DNA of 64,000 nt from positions 1,612,001 through 1,676,000 of the forward strand of contig NZ_CP023688.1 of the NCBI RefSeq assembly GCF_008704655.1, in the 5' to 3' direction. This document shows, one piece after another, positions 45,116 through 53,630 of the stretch. Origin of the DNA: Streptomyces rimosus. GTDB taxonomy: Bacteria; Actinomycetota; Actinomycetes; Streptomycetales; Streptomycetaceae. A model generated the notes under the pieces. The model did not search any database. It was not told the origin of the DNA and saw only the letters and a list, made by a program, of their open reading frames with translations. Position 1 is the stretch's first letter; each line of letters opens with the position of its first letter. The translations under genes and the position numbers were made by a program.

Positions 45116-45967
45116 TCACCTCCACGCCAACGAGCAGGACGCCGCGTCCCACAGCGCCTGCCGGGCGCGCAGCGACTCGATCACGGCCTCCGCGGCCTGT
45201 GCCCACTTCTCCCGGTCGTCGCCGCAGATCTCGACGAGCATCCGCAGGGCCATCGGCGCCTGCGGGTCCCCCTCACCGCCGAGGTGCCGGGCCAGGTACT
45301 CCTTGAACGTCGCGAGCCGTTCCTGGACGCCCTCGATTGCGGCGACCCGCCGGACCGTGCCGGGCATCAGGTCCGCGCGGCCGAACGCGAACACCGCGGC
45401 CCGGCTGTGCAGCGGCGCGTGGGCTATGACGTCCCAGGTGGCGGCGGTGAAGTCGGCGGCGCCCGGGGGCACGTCGGCGTACTTCAGCGCCTTGGCGACG
45501 GTGTTGCCGTCGAGCAGCAGCGCCATGAACGACTCGACCGGGACCGTGTCGGCCCCGGTCCGGCGCATGCCGTCCACGTACAGCTCGAAGCGGCTCCGGT
45601 AGCCGGCACCGACCGTGTCGCTCTCCTCGGACAGGACGATCTCGTTGATCAGCCGGCGGCCGACGGCGGGCCCTCGCGGCACCCACGGCACCTCGGTGCA
45701 GGTGAGCTCGCGCTGCAAACTCTTGAGCAGCGCCATGAAGCCCCATACCGCGAAGACATGGTGTTCCTGGAAGGCCGTGACGCGGCCGAGGCTGGTCAGT
45801 TCGCTGTGCACGCGGTGTTTCGCGACGTGGTCGCGGGCCGGGCCCACCCGGCGCAGCAGGGCGCTCAGGCCGGGGTGGGCGGGGTCGTCGATCCGCGGGC
45901 GGTCGTCGGTCCGGTGCTGGTGGCGCTGATCGGGATGGTGGTCGGTGCGGTGGCGGTGGCTGGTCAT
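45116..45967 (-). CDS. DUF3050 family protein, heme-oxygenase-like fold
   Basis: This 283-residue protein shows the DUF3050 hallmark FQEHHVFAVWGFMALLKSLQREL, with VPWVP and NEIVLSEESD later and LHSRAAVFAFGRADLMPGT near the C-terminus. The fold is helical and heme-oxygenase-like, with histidines that may hold a di-iron or other metal. The first 25 residues are very rich in His and Arg. The ATG at 45967 has GGAG 7 nt upstream; an ATG four codons earlier has none. It follows a methyltransferase gene by 33 bp, so both probably act on one substrate. Confidence 0.85.
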   Translation of the reverse strand: MTSHRHRTDHHPDQRHQHRTDDRPRIDDPAHPGLSALLRRVGPARDHVAKHRVHSELTSLGRVTAFQEHHVFAVWGFMALLKSLQRELTCTEVPWVPRGPAVGRRLINEIVLSEESDTVGAGYRSRFELYVDGMRRTGADTVPVESFMALLLDGNTVAKALKYADVPPGAADFTAATWDVIAHAPLHSRAAVFAFGRADLMPGTVRRVAAIEGVQERLATFKEYLARHLGGEGDPQAPMALRMLVEICGDDREKWAQAAEAVIESLRARQALWDAASCSLAWR

Positions 45968-46000
45968 CGTCGGCTCCATCGGTGATCGGACCGTCGGCGG

Positions 46001-46861
46001 TCAGGCGGGCGCGCCCGGCGCGGTGGCACGCAGCGTGAACAGCAGCGGGCACTCCCCCTCGATACGGGCGGGCAGCCAGTACCTGCCGTCCGCCCGCCGC
46101 TCCAGGTACGGCAGCATCGGGAACCAGGCGGACGGGTACTCGTGCAGGAACTCCGGCCGCAGCCCCGCCCTGATCACGCTGGTCAGGATCTCGCCGAGGG
46201 AGTGCGCCCAGGTGTATCCGGCGATCGCCCCGGACCCGGGCCCGGCGTACGGGCCGTCGAGGTCGTGGGTGAGGGGTTCGGTGCGGTGGAAGTACGGATA
46301 GCGCAGCCGGGGCCCGTCCGCGTCCTCGTCGAAGTCGAGTACGTGCACCATCGGGTGGTACTCGGCGACGTAGAGCACCCCGCCCGGCGCCAGGTAGCGG
46401 GCCGCGGCGCGCGCCCACCGGCCGATGTCCGGCAGCCAGACGAGGGAGCCGAACGAGACGTAGACGATGTCGAAGGCGTGGTCGAAGCGGGGCGGCAGGT
46501 CGTAGAGCTGCGCGCAGACGAACTCGGCGGGGAGGCCGGCCTTGGCGGCGATGGCGTTGGCCTGCCCGACGGCGGCCGGCGAGAAGTCGACGCCGGTGAC
46601 GTGCGCGCCGCGGCGCGCCCAGCTCAGCGTGTCGAGCCCGAAGTGGCACTGGAGGTGGAGCAGCGAACGGCCCGCCACCGGGCCCAGTTCCCCGGGCTCG
46701 AAGGACTGGAGGCTCTCGCGCCCGGCGAGGAAGCCCCGCACGTCGTAGTGGTCGCTGCGGACGTGGGCCTCGGTCCAGCTGTCCCACAGGGCGCGGTTGG
46801 ACTCGGTCCAGCGGGCGTGGCCGGCGGCGTCCGCCGCGTACCGCTCTCGGATGGTGCGCAT
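46001..46861 (-). CDS. Class I SAM-dependent methyltransferase
   Basis: This 286-residue enzyme has the SAM-binding motif SLLHLQCHFGLDTLSWARRGAHVTGVDFSP (split over residues about 66-95), motif IV FDIVYVSFGSLVWLPD and the post-motif LAPGGVLYVAEYHP. It resembles small-molecule methyltransferases of the UbiE/MenG-like group. It is the first gene of a two-gene unit with the DUF3050 protein. The substrate is unknown. Confidence 0.88.
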   Translation of the reverse strand: MRTIRERYAADAAGHARWTESNRALWDSWTEAHVRSDHYDVRGFLAGRESLQSFEPGELGPVAGRSLLHLQCHFGLDTLSWARRGAHVTGVDFSPAAVGQANAIAAKAGLPAEFVCAQLYDLPPRFDHAFDIVYVSFGSLVWLPDIGRWARAAARYLAPGGVLYVAEYHPMVHVLDFDEDADGPRLRYPYFHRTEPLTHDLDGPYAGPGSGAIAGYTWAHSLGEILTSVIRAGLRPEFLHEYPSAWFPMLPYLERRADGRYWLPARIEGECPLLFTLRATAPGAPA

Positions 46862-47352
46862 CGGTGGCAGCCCTCCCGGCTCAGGCGGCCGTGGCCGGGA
46901 AGCGGGTGGCGGACGGGATACGGCCGCGCGGCGGCGTGCGGTGGCCCCGATGCGCAGGGCGGGCGCGCCAGGTTGCGTACGCGGCGCGCGCCCGGACCGG
47001 ACGTCGCTGCGCCGATGGCTGGGTCATGGCTCCTTCTCCCCCCGTGGGCTGGTGATGCCTGGGATACGGAGCCGGAGGCGGACGCGTTCACCCCTGTTTG
47101 CGGCCGGTCGCCGCCCCGCCCGGGGGCTTGCGGGATCCGTTTGGGAGAGATTTGGTGCAGATCCGGTCCCGGCGCCGTGATCGTTCGGCTCCCGCCGCCC
47201 CCGCCGATGTCCGGGCTTCTCCGGAGTAGCCCGTTTTCGGCGCATGACCAGCGACTATGCCATCCGCCCGCCGGGCAGGACGCCCCTCCCGCGGACCGTC
47301 CTGTTGGGGTACGGTCTCGGCCCTGTGTGAAGCACCACGAGGAGCTGGGTCA
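46862..47352. other. Divergent intergenic region
   Basis: This gap of about 490 bp separates the methyltransferase gene and the acyl-CoA ligase gene, which point away from each other. It must hold both promoters. I see no gene, palindrome or RNA structure worth naming in it. Confidence 0.4.
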
Positions 47353-49179
47353 TTGCGCGAGTTCACCGTCCCGCCTTTGGCGACGGCGCCCCGCGTCGGC
47401 GGGTTGGCGGACGCCGTCTTCGACCATGCCGACTCGGACCCCGGCCGCGTGGCGCTGGCCCGCAAGGACGCCGCCGGGCAGTGGCGGGACGTGACCTCGG
47501 CCGCGTTCTGCGACGAGGTGCTGGCCCTGGCCAAGGGGCTGCTCGCGCAGGGCGTCCGCTTCGGCGACCGGGTGGGGATCATGTCCCGTACCCGCTACGA
47601 GTGGACGCTGTTCGACTTCGCCCTGTGGTCCGTGGGCGCCCAGCCCGTACCGCTGTACCCGACCTCGTCCGCCGAGCAGGTCTACTGGATGCTGCACGAC
47701 GCGGGGGTCACGGCCTGCATGGTCGAGCACGAGGACCATGCGATGACCATCGGCTCGGTCATCGACCGGCTGCCGCAGCTGCGCCGGCTGTGGCAGCTGG
47801 ACGCCGACCCGGTGGCCGAGCTGACGGCGGCGGGCGCGCACCTGGAGGACGATGTGGTGCACCGCCACCGGATGGCCGTCACCCCGGACGCGACCGCGAC
47901 GGTCATCTACACCTCCGGCACCACCGGCCGCCCCAAAGGCTGCGTGATCAGCCACGCCAACTTCATGGCCGAGGCCGACAACGTCGTCCGGCGCTACGAG
48001 ACGGTCTTCCACTCCAAGCCCGGTGACGATGCGTCCACCCTGCTGTTCCTGCCGCTCGCCCATGTCTTCGGGCGGATGGTGCAGGTCGCGGCGATCCGCG
48101 GCCGGGTCAAGCTCGGCCACCAGCCGGAGCTGTCCGCCGCCGCCCTGCTCCCGGACCTCCAGTCGTTCCGGCCCAGCTTCGTCCTCGCCGTGCCGTACAT
48201 CTTCGAGAAGGTCTTCGCGGCGGCCCGGCGCAAGGCCGAGGCGGAGGGCAGGCTCGGCCCGTTCGAGAAGGCCGTCGAGGTGGCGGTGCGCTACGCGGAG
48301 GCGCTGGAGCACAAGGCGTTCGGCACCGCGTCCGGGCCCGGCGCCCCGCTGCGCATGCAGCACCAGCTGTTCGACAAGCTGGTCTACGGCAAGGTGCGGG
48401 AGGCGCTGGGCGGCCGGGTGCGGCACGCCATGTCGGGCGGCTCGGCGATGGAGCGCCGGCTCGGGCTGTTCTTCGCGGGCGCCGGCGTGACGATCTACGA
48501 GGGGTACGGCCTGACGGAGTCCACCGCCGCCGCCACCGCCAACCCGCCCGAGCGCACCCGCTTCGGCACGGTCGGCTCGCCCGTGCCCGGCACGACCGTG
48601 CACATCGCCGAGGACGGCGAGATCTGGCTGCACGGCGGCCAGATCTTCCAGGGCTATCTCAACAACCCCCGGGCCACCGACGCCGTGCTGCACGACGGCT
48701 GGCTGGCCACCGGCGACCTCGGCGCCCTCGACGAGGACGGCTATCTGACGATCACCGGCCGGAAGAAGGAGGTCCTGGTCACCTCCGGGGGCAAGACGCT
48801 CTCCCCGGTCGTCCTGGAGGAGCGGGTACGGGCCCACCCCCTGGTCGCCCAGTGCATCGTCGTCGGCAACGACCGCCCGTACGTGGCCGCGCTGGTGACG
48901 CTGGACCCCGAGGCGGTCGCGCACTGGCTCGCCATGCGCGGCAAGCCGGAGCTGCCGCCGACGGACCTGGTGCACGACCCGGACCTGGAGACCGAGATCC
49001 GCCGGGCCGTCGTCGCCGCCAACACGCTGGTCTCGCAGGCCGAGTCGATCCGTACGTTCCGGATACTGGCGCACCAGTTCAGCGAGGAGCAGGGTCTGCT
49101 GACGCCCTCGCTCAAGCTGAAGCGCAAGGCCATCGAGGTGGCGTACGCGACGGAGGTGGACGCGCTGTACCGGACGTGA
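47353..49179 (+). CDS. Long-chain fatty-acid--CoA ligase (AMP-forming)
   Basis: This 608-residue enzyme has the ANL motifs TVIYTSGTTGRPKGCVISH, LPLAHVFGRM, MSGGSAMERR, YEGYGLTESTAA, LATGDLGALDEDGYLTITGRKKE (split) and the C-terminal lysine region SLKLKRKAIE. The TTG at 47353 is chosen because the protein text LREFTVPPL begins there and GAGGAG lies 9 nt upstream. It activates fatty acids for degradation or lipid synthesis. It stands alone. Confidence 0.92.
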   Translation: MREFTVPPLATAPRVGGLADAVFDHADSDPGRVALARKDAAGQWRDVTSAAFCDEVLALAKGLLAQGVRFGDRVGIMSRTRYEWTLFDFALWSVGAQPVPLYPTSSAEQVYWMLHDAGVTACMVEHEDHAMTIGSVIDRLPQLRRLWQLDADPVAELTAAGAHLEDDVVHRHRMAVTPDATATVIYTSGTTGRPKGCVISHANFMAEADNVVRRYETVFHSKPGDDASTLLFLPLAHVFGRMVQVAAIRGRVKLGHQPELSAAALLPDLQSFRPSFVLAVPYIFEKVFAAARRKAEAEGRLGPFEKAVEVAVRYAEALEHKAFGTASGPGAPLRMQHQLFDKLVYGKVREALGGRVRHAMSGGSAMERRLGLFFAGAGVTIYEGYGLTESTAAATANPPERTRFGTVGSPVPGTTVHIAEDGEIWLHGGQIFQGYLNNPRATDAVLHDGWLATGDLGALDEDGYLTITGRKKEVLVTSGGKTLSPVVLEERVRAHPLVAQCIVVGNDRPYVAALVTLDPEAVAHWLAMRGKPELPPTDLVHDPDLETEIRRAVVAANTLVSQAESIRTFRILAHQFSEEQGLLTPSLKLKRKAIEVAYATEVDALYRT

Positions 49180-49317
49180 GGGGCGGGCCCGGGGCGCCTC
49201 CCCCGTACGGGCCCGTGGCGCTCGTACCTGCGCGGATGCCGCCTCCCCCGTACGGCGGAAGCGGTTCATTCCCCGGCCCGAGGTGCCGTCCGCGGGCCGC
49301 CGGGAGGCTCGTGTTCC

Positions 49318-50340
49318 ATGAACACCGATCAGCGCACGGACCGCCAGGTCCTCCTGGGCCGCGTCGCCGTCGCGGCCTGCGCCCCGTACCTCCTCCTGAA
49401 ACTGCTGTGGATCATGGGCCACGGCATCGGCATCGTGGACCTGGGCAGGGCCGGCCGGGGCACCTGGATCGCGGCCAACGCCGTCACCTTCCTCATGGAC
49501 GCCGTCGCCGCCGCCGTCGCGTACACGCTCACCCGCCCGTCCGGCCTGCGGGCCCCCGCCTGGCTGCTCGCGCTGCCCGTGTGGATGGCGGCCGGGCTGC
49601 TCACGCCCTTGATGATCACCGTGCCCACCGGCTCGGCCGTCGCCGCCCTCGCCGGGGCGGCGAATCCGATGGCGTCCGGCGACTTCCTCCAGCCCTGGGT
49701 CTACGTCCTGGTCTACGGAGCCTTCATCGTCGAGGGCATCACCCTGATGGGGGCGTTCTCGGTGTACGCGCACCGCCGCTGGGGCGCGCTGCTGCGCCGG
49801 CGGCTGGGGTCCGTACCCGCTCCGGCCCCTGGTGTACGGGCCGCGCGACGGCTGCTCGGCGTCCCCGCGGCGCTGCTGCTCGCCGTACTCGGCGTTGTCG
49901 ACGTGCTGTGGGGCCTCGGCATGCCGACGGGCGCCGGAGCCGGGGCCCTGCCCGCGCGGACCGCCGTCACGGCCACGTCCGATGTCGTCCAGGGACTGCT
50001 GGCGCTGGCCGGTGCGGCCGGGCTGGGTGCCCTTCTCTTCCCCGGCCGGGGCCCCTGGCGACAGCTGCGTACGCGGGTGCCGCTCGCGCTGGCCTGGCTG
50101 GGCTCGGCGACGGTGTTCGCGTGGGGCGGCACGCTGTGGCTCTCGTGGACCGCGGCCGACGCCCTGACCGGCGGGAGCACGTCCCCGGTCCGCGGTCTGC
50201 CCGGGCTGGTGGGGGCGCTGGAGCTGATCGCCGGCCTGGTGGTGCTCTGCCTCGGCACGCTCGCCCTGGCGGCGGAGACGGCGCAGGACCGCGCGGTGCG
50301 CCCGGAACGTCCGGAGCGCCCGGTGGCGCACACACCGTAA
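49318..50340 (+). CDS. Multi-pass membrane protein of unknown function
   Basis: This 340-residue protein has about eight hydrophobic segments (for example VAVAACAPYLLLKLLWIMGHG and LLGVPAALLLAVLGVVDVLWGL, given in part) and a charged C-terminal tail AQDRAVRPERPERP. GGGAGG lies 10 nt before the ATG. I do not recognise a transporter or enzyme family. It is in line with the upstream ligase gene, but a 138-bp gap separates them. Confidence 0.8.
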   Translation: MNTDQRTDRQVLLGRVAVAACAPYLLLKLLWIMGHGIGIVDLGRAGRGTWIAANAVTFLMDAVAAAVAYTLTRPSGLRAPAWLLALPVWMAAGLLTPLMITVPTGSAVAALAGAANPMASGDFLQPWVYVLVYGAFIVEGITLMGAFSVYAHRRWGALLRRRLGSVPAPAPGVRAARRLLGVPAALLLAVLGVVDVLWGLGMPTGAGAGALPARTAVTATSDVVQGLLALAGAAGLGALLFPGRGPWRQLRTRVPLALAWLGSATVFAWGGTLWLSWTAADALTGGSTSPVRGLPGLVGALELIAGLVVLCLGTLALAAETAQDRAVRPERPERPVAHTP

Positions 50341-50436
50341 CTTTTCGCCCTTCACCTGAGGTGCGCGGGAATGCACCGTGCCGGATGATCGTTGACGTTG
50401 GAGAACATGTACGTCGACCTAAGGATCGAATCTCTC

Positions 50437-51267
50437 GTGAGCAAGGTCCCCCACATCACCCTCAACAACGGCGTCGCCATGCCGCAGCTCGGCTACGGCG
50501 TCTGGCAGGTGCCGGACGACGAGGCCTTCACGGCCGTCGGCAACGCCCTGGAAGCCGGGTACCGCAGCATCGACACCGCCGCGATCTACGGCAACGAGGA
50601 GGGCACGGGGAAGGCGCTCGCCGCCTCCGGCATCGCTCGTGACGAGCTGTTCGTGACGACGAAGCTGTGGAACGACGCCCAGGGCTACGACTCCACGCTG
50701 CGCGCCTTCGACGAGTCCCTGAACAAGCTCGGGCTGGAGTACGTCGACCTGTACCTGATCCACTGGCCGCTGCCCGCCCAGGGCACGTTCGTGGACACCT
50801 ACCGGGCGTTCGAGAAGATCTACGAGGAGGGCCGCGCCAAGGCGATCGGCGTCTCCAACTTCCAGCCCGCCCACCTGGAGCGCCTGCTGGGCGAGACCTC
50901 GGTCGTGCCCGCGGTCAACCAGATCGAGCTGCACCCCCGGCTCCAGCAGTCCGAGGCCCGCGCCTTCCACGCCCGGCACGGCATCGCGACCGAAGCCTGG
51001 TCGCCGCTGGGCCAGGGCAAGGACCTCCTGACGGACGCGACCGTCACCCGGCTCGCCGAGAAGCACGGGCGCACCCCCGCGCAGATCGTGCTCCGCTGGC
51101 ACCTCCAGCTCGGCAACGTCGTCATCCCGAAGTCCGTGACCCCGTCCCGGATCAAGGAGAACATCGACGTCTTCGGCTTCGAGCTGGACGACGCCGACAT
51201 GGCGGCGATCGCGGCCCTCGACTCGGGTACGCGGCTGGGTCCGGACCCGGACGCGTTCAACGGCTGA
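50437..51267 (+). CDS. Aldo/keto reductase
   Basis: This 276-residue barrel enzyme has the full catalytic tetrad D46, Y51, K76 and H109 (IDTAAIYGNE, VTTKLW, LIHWPLP) and the cofactor segment IPKSVTPSRIKEN. It reduces aldehydes or ketones with NADPH, in the 2,5-diketogluconate reductase branch. The GTG at 50437 gives the normal N-terminus SKVPHITLNNG; an ATG at 50407 with GGAG before it would add ten residues and is a real alternative. A perfect hairpin lies 53 bp after the stop. Confidence 0.9.
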   Translation: MSKVPHITLNNGVAMPQLGYGVWQVPDDEAFTAVGNALEAGYRSIDTAAIYGNEEGTGKALAASGIARDELFVTTKLWNDAQGYDSTLRAFDESLNKLGLEYVDLYLIHWPLPAQGTFVDTYRAFEKIYEEGRAKAIGVSNFQPAHLERLLGETSVVPAVNQIELHPRLQQSEARAFHARHGIATEAWSPLGQGKDLLTDATVTRLAEKHGRTPAQIVLRWHLQLGNVVIPKSVTPSRIKENIDVFGFELDDADMAAIAALDSGTRLGPDPDAFNG

Positions 51268-51319
51268 GACCGCGGTTCCGCGATCTCGGCGTACGGCCCG
51301 GCCGTACGCACTTCTCTCA

Positions 51320-51353
51320 GGCGCCGCCGGCCCGCTCCCGGGCCGGCGGCGCC
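51320..51353 (+). terminator. Perfect 15-bp hairpin after the aldo/keto reductase gene
   Basis: GGCGCCGCCGGCCCG (51320-51334) and its exact complement (51339-51353) enclose a 4-nt loop. No T-tract follows, as is common for terminators in this GC range. Confidence 0.7.
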
Positions 51354-51537
51354 GTCGCGTATGCCCGCTCTCCTCCCCACCGCGCCCCAGCTGGAGCGCG
51401 GTTTCCCGGTTTCCCGCGCTGCCCAGGGGGTTGGGAAACCCCTTGGCCGCGGCGCTGAACAGGGCGAATGTCCTGAGTGCCGGGTCCGGGCAGTCAGCGG
51501 CCCCGGCACCGTGAGAACCACAACGGAGGAGATCCAC

Positions 51538-51861
51538 ATGTTCCGCATCCCTCGTGCCGCCGCCGCACTCGCGGCCACCGCGGCCGTGTTCACGCTCGCC
51601 GGCAGCACGGTGGCCACCGCCGCCGGCACCTCGGCCCCCGTCCGGCAGACCGCCTCGCCCGCGGTCCAGGACATCGTCTGCACCGTCAACGACAACGGCG
51701 TCAACTACCGCGGCGGCCCGGGCACCAACTATCCGGTCCTGGGCCAGGTGAACAAGGGCCAGAAGATGAACGCGAAGGGCCGCGAAGGCTCCTGGGTCAT
51801 GGGCGACCTCTGGGGCGGCCGCACCGGGGTGTGGATCCACGTCGCCTACCTGGACTGCTGA
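51538..51861 (+). CDS. Small secreted SH3-domain protein
   Basis: This 107-residue protein has a signal peptide (MFRIPRAAAALAATAAVF up to about ATAAG, residue 30) and a bacterial SH3 domain (VNYRGGPGTNYPVLGQVNKGQ, GSWVMGDLWGG, WIHVAYLDC). Two cysteines near the ends of the domain could pair. Such proteins are abundant in Streptomyces and are thought to bind cell-wall peptides. GGAGGAG lies 7 nt before the ATG. Confidence 0.88.
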   Translation: MFRIPRAAAALAATAAVFTLAGSTVATAAGTSAPVRQTASPAVQDIVCTVNDNGVNYRGGPGTNYPVLGQVNKGQKMNAKGREGSWVMGDLWGGRTGVWIHVAYLDC

Positions 51862-51866
51862 AACCC

Positions 51867-51909
51867 GGCTCGCCGGCCCGGCCACACCCGCGCCACGGGC
51901 CGGCGGGCC
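51867..51909 (+). terminator. Hairpin after the SH3 protein gene
   Basis: GGCTCGCCGGCCC and GGGCCGGCGGGCC pair at 12 of 13 positions around a 17-nt loop, starting 5 bp after the stop codon. Confidence 0.6.
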
Positions 51910-52068
51910 GAACACACGGCGGGGTGGTGGAGGGTCTTCCCGGCCCGGGAGGGCCACCACCCCGCCCGGCACCGGCCGGCCGCCGCGGCCACGACCGCTA
52001 CACCGCACGCGAGCACGCCGACGGGGGCGCGCGGCGCACGTGGTCGACCGGGGGACGGCGCCCGGCCG

Positions 52069-52117
52069 GCGCCGGTATCGGGACCGCCCTCTCCCAGGGC
52101 GGACCCGATACCGGCGC
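52069..52117. terminator. Long two-part hairpin (14 + 7 bp)
   Basis: The outer arms GCGCCGGTATCGGG / CCCGATACCGGCGC are perfect, and inside them CCGCCCT / AGGGCGG pair perfectly around a 5-nt loop, with only one A-A mismatch between the parts. It lies in the 314-bp gap before the next gene. It is probably a strong terminator protecting that gene from upstream transcription, or a remnant of a small repeat. Confidence 0.6.
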
Positions 52118-52163
52118 GGCTCACGCCTTTGTGGCGTTGCGTGGAGTTCAGGCCAGGACGGCG

Positions 52164-52169
52164 TAATAT
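52164..52169 (+). promoter_or_regulatory. -10 box TAATAT for a leaderless transcript
   Basis: TAATAT is followed by exactly six bases and then the GTG start of the next gene, and no ribosome site is present. That spacing puts the transcript start on the start codon. Confidence 0.65.
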
Positions 52170-52175
52170 CAGCCA

Positions 52176-52463
52176 GTGGCTATCGAACTCACAGACGATT
52201 TGATCAAGCTGGAAGAAGCTGCCCTCGCGGAGCACGCGAAGGTCCGGGCCATGCAGGCCGAGTACGGTCGCCCCGCCGACGGCGACGGCTGGACCGACGA
52301 CCAGCACACGGCCTGGCAACAGCAGTGGGACGCCTGGCGCACGGCCTCGGAAGCCGTCCAGGCCGCGATCAGCGCACACGCCGAGGCCGCCGGCGAGAGC
52401 AGGTACGAGGTCGAGAAGGCCCTGAAGGGGAAGGTGCGGCATCCGGAGCCCGAGGAGGGGTAG
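52176..52463 (+). CDS. Small conserved-looking helical protein
   Basis: This 95-residue acidic protein (start VAIELTDDLIKLEEAALAEHAKV, then WTDDQHTAWQQQWDAWRTASEAVQAAISAH in part) is almost wholly helical and Trp/Gln-rich in the middle. No signal or membrane segment is present. It appears to be translated from a leaderless mRNA. I do not know its function. Confidence 0.75.
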   Translation: MAIELTDDLIKLEEAALAEHAKVRAMQAEYGRPADGDGWTDDQHTAWQQQWDAWRTASEAVQAAISAHAEAAGESRYEVEKALKGKVRHPEPEEG

Positions 52464-52487
52464 GGCATCCGGCGAATCGATTCCGCG

Positions 52488-52625
52488 TCACAGCCCGCGC
52501 AGCGCCTCGGAGAAGTCGCCGTAAACCGACCAGCAGTGGACACTGCCGTCGTCGCTCAGACCGCCCATGTACCAGTCCGGGTCATGGGCGATCTGAACGA
52601 GGCACCGGCCGTGGAAGCTCAGCAC
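52488..52625 (-). CDS. Possible micro-protein or remnant, DPDWYMGGLSDDGSVHCW
   Basis: The GTG at 52625 opens a 45-residue frame (VLSFHGRCLVQIAHDPDW and SVHCWSVYGDFSEALRGL) whose composition looks protein-like. An ATG at 52647 in another frame (MTDAPRDR) may be the original start, in which case one frameshift separates the two. It is either a very small gene or the 3' end of a decayed one. I have no family for it. Confidence 0.4.
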   Translation of the reverse strand: MLSFHGRCLVQIAHDPDWYMGGLSDDGSVHCWSVYGDFSEALRGL

Positions 52626-52723
52626 GATCGCGGGGTGCGTCGGTCATGCGTCAAGGGTCTCAGCGCACAACCAGGCGGCCTTGTACAGCCCGGACCAGCC
52701 CCAGACGCCTGCCTCCCCGCCCC

Positions 52724-53464
52724 TCACCGCAACGCATACCCCCCGTCCGGATACAGCGTCGAGCCCGTCATATAGCCGTTGGTGAAGAGGAAGAGGACCG
52801 TTTCGGCTACTTCGGGTTCGGTGCCGAGGCGGTTGAGGAGGGCGGCGTCGCGGTAGTGCGCGGCGGCCTGTTCGCGGATGCCGGCGGGGCGGCCGGACCA
52901 GAGGTTGCCGTCGATCATGCCGGGTGAGACGACGTTGACGCGGATGGGCGCGAGTTCGACGGCCAGGCCGCGTCCCAGGCCCTCGATCGCCGCGTTGCAG
53001 GCGACGTAGGCGGGTGCCGGACCGGCCGGGCGGACGCTCGCGGCGCCGGACATCAGGACTATGGAGCCGTCCTGGGAGAGCCGGGGCGCGGCGTGGCGGA
53101 CGGCGTGGTACTGGCCCCAGAACTTGGACACGAACGGGCTCTCCGCATCCTCGTCGGACAACTCACGCAGGGGGCCGGTCCGGTAGGAGGCGGCGGGGGT
53201 GAACAGGTGGTCCAGGTGGTCGATGGTGGCGAAGAAGGCGGCGAGGGACTGCTTGTCGGTGTTGTCGACGGGGTGCCACCGGGCCGCCGGGCCGAGTTCG
53301 CGGGCGGCCTCGGCGAGGCGGTCCTCGTTGCGGCCGCCGAGGACGACGCAGGCTCCGGCGGCGACGGAGCGGCGGGCCACTTCCAGGCCGATGCCGGAGG
53401 AGCCGCCGATGATCACCACGGTGCGTTCGGCGAGTGGGGCGTGCGGGGGCGGGGTGGCGCTCAT
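52724..53464 (-). CDS. SDR-family oxidoreductase with Lys-to-Asn change at the active site
   Basis: This 246-residue protein has the Rossmann loop GGSSGIGLEVARR, serine S139 and Y153. The usual catalytic lysine position is Asn157 (YVACN instead of YxxxK). The tail SPGMIDGNLW and YPDGGYALR is normal. Some SDR subfamilies have this Asn by nature, so it may still be an enzyme or may have become a binding protein. It stands alone on the minus strand. The substrate is unknown. Confidence 0.88.
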   Translation of the reverse strand: MSATPPPHAPLAERTVVIIGGSSGIGLEVARRSVAAGACVVLGGRNEDRLAEAARELGPAARWHPVDNTDKQSLAAFFATIDHLDHLFTPAASYRTGPLRELSDEDAESPFVSKFWGQYHAVRHAAPRLSQDGSIVLMSGAASVRPAGPAPAYVACNAAIEGLGRGLAVELAPIRVNVVSPGMIDGNLWSGRPAGIREQAAAHYRDAALLNRLGTEPEVAETVLFLFTNGYMTGSTLYPDGGYALR

Positions 53465-53630
53465 GCTGTACGGGTCCCTTCGGCAAGGCGGTCGTCCCGC
53501 TCGGGGGCGGGCGATCGTCCGGTCGTCGTGGCGTGAAGATCAACCGGAGGCGGGCACCGGTTCATTCCCCGGACGGCGCCCCGCCCCGCACGCAGCCCGC
53601 TTGCGCCACCCGCCCCGCACACAGCCCCGC

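Noticed and set aside
41852..45985. Open frame of 1,377 codons on the plus strand
   Set aside because: It crosses several real genes on the opposite strand and has no domain signal.
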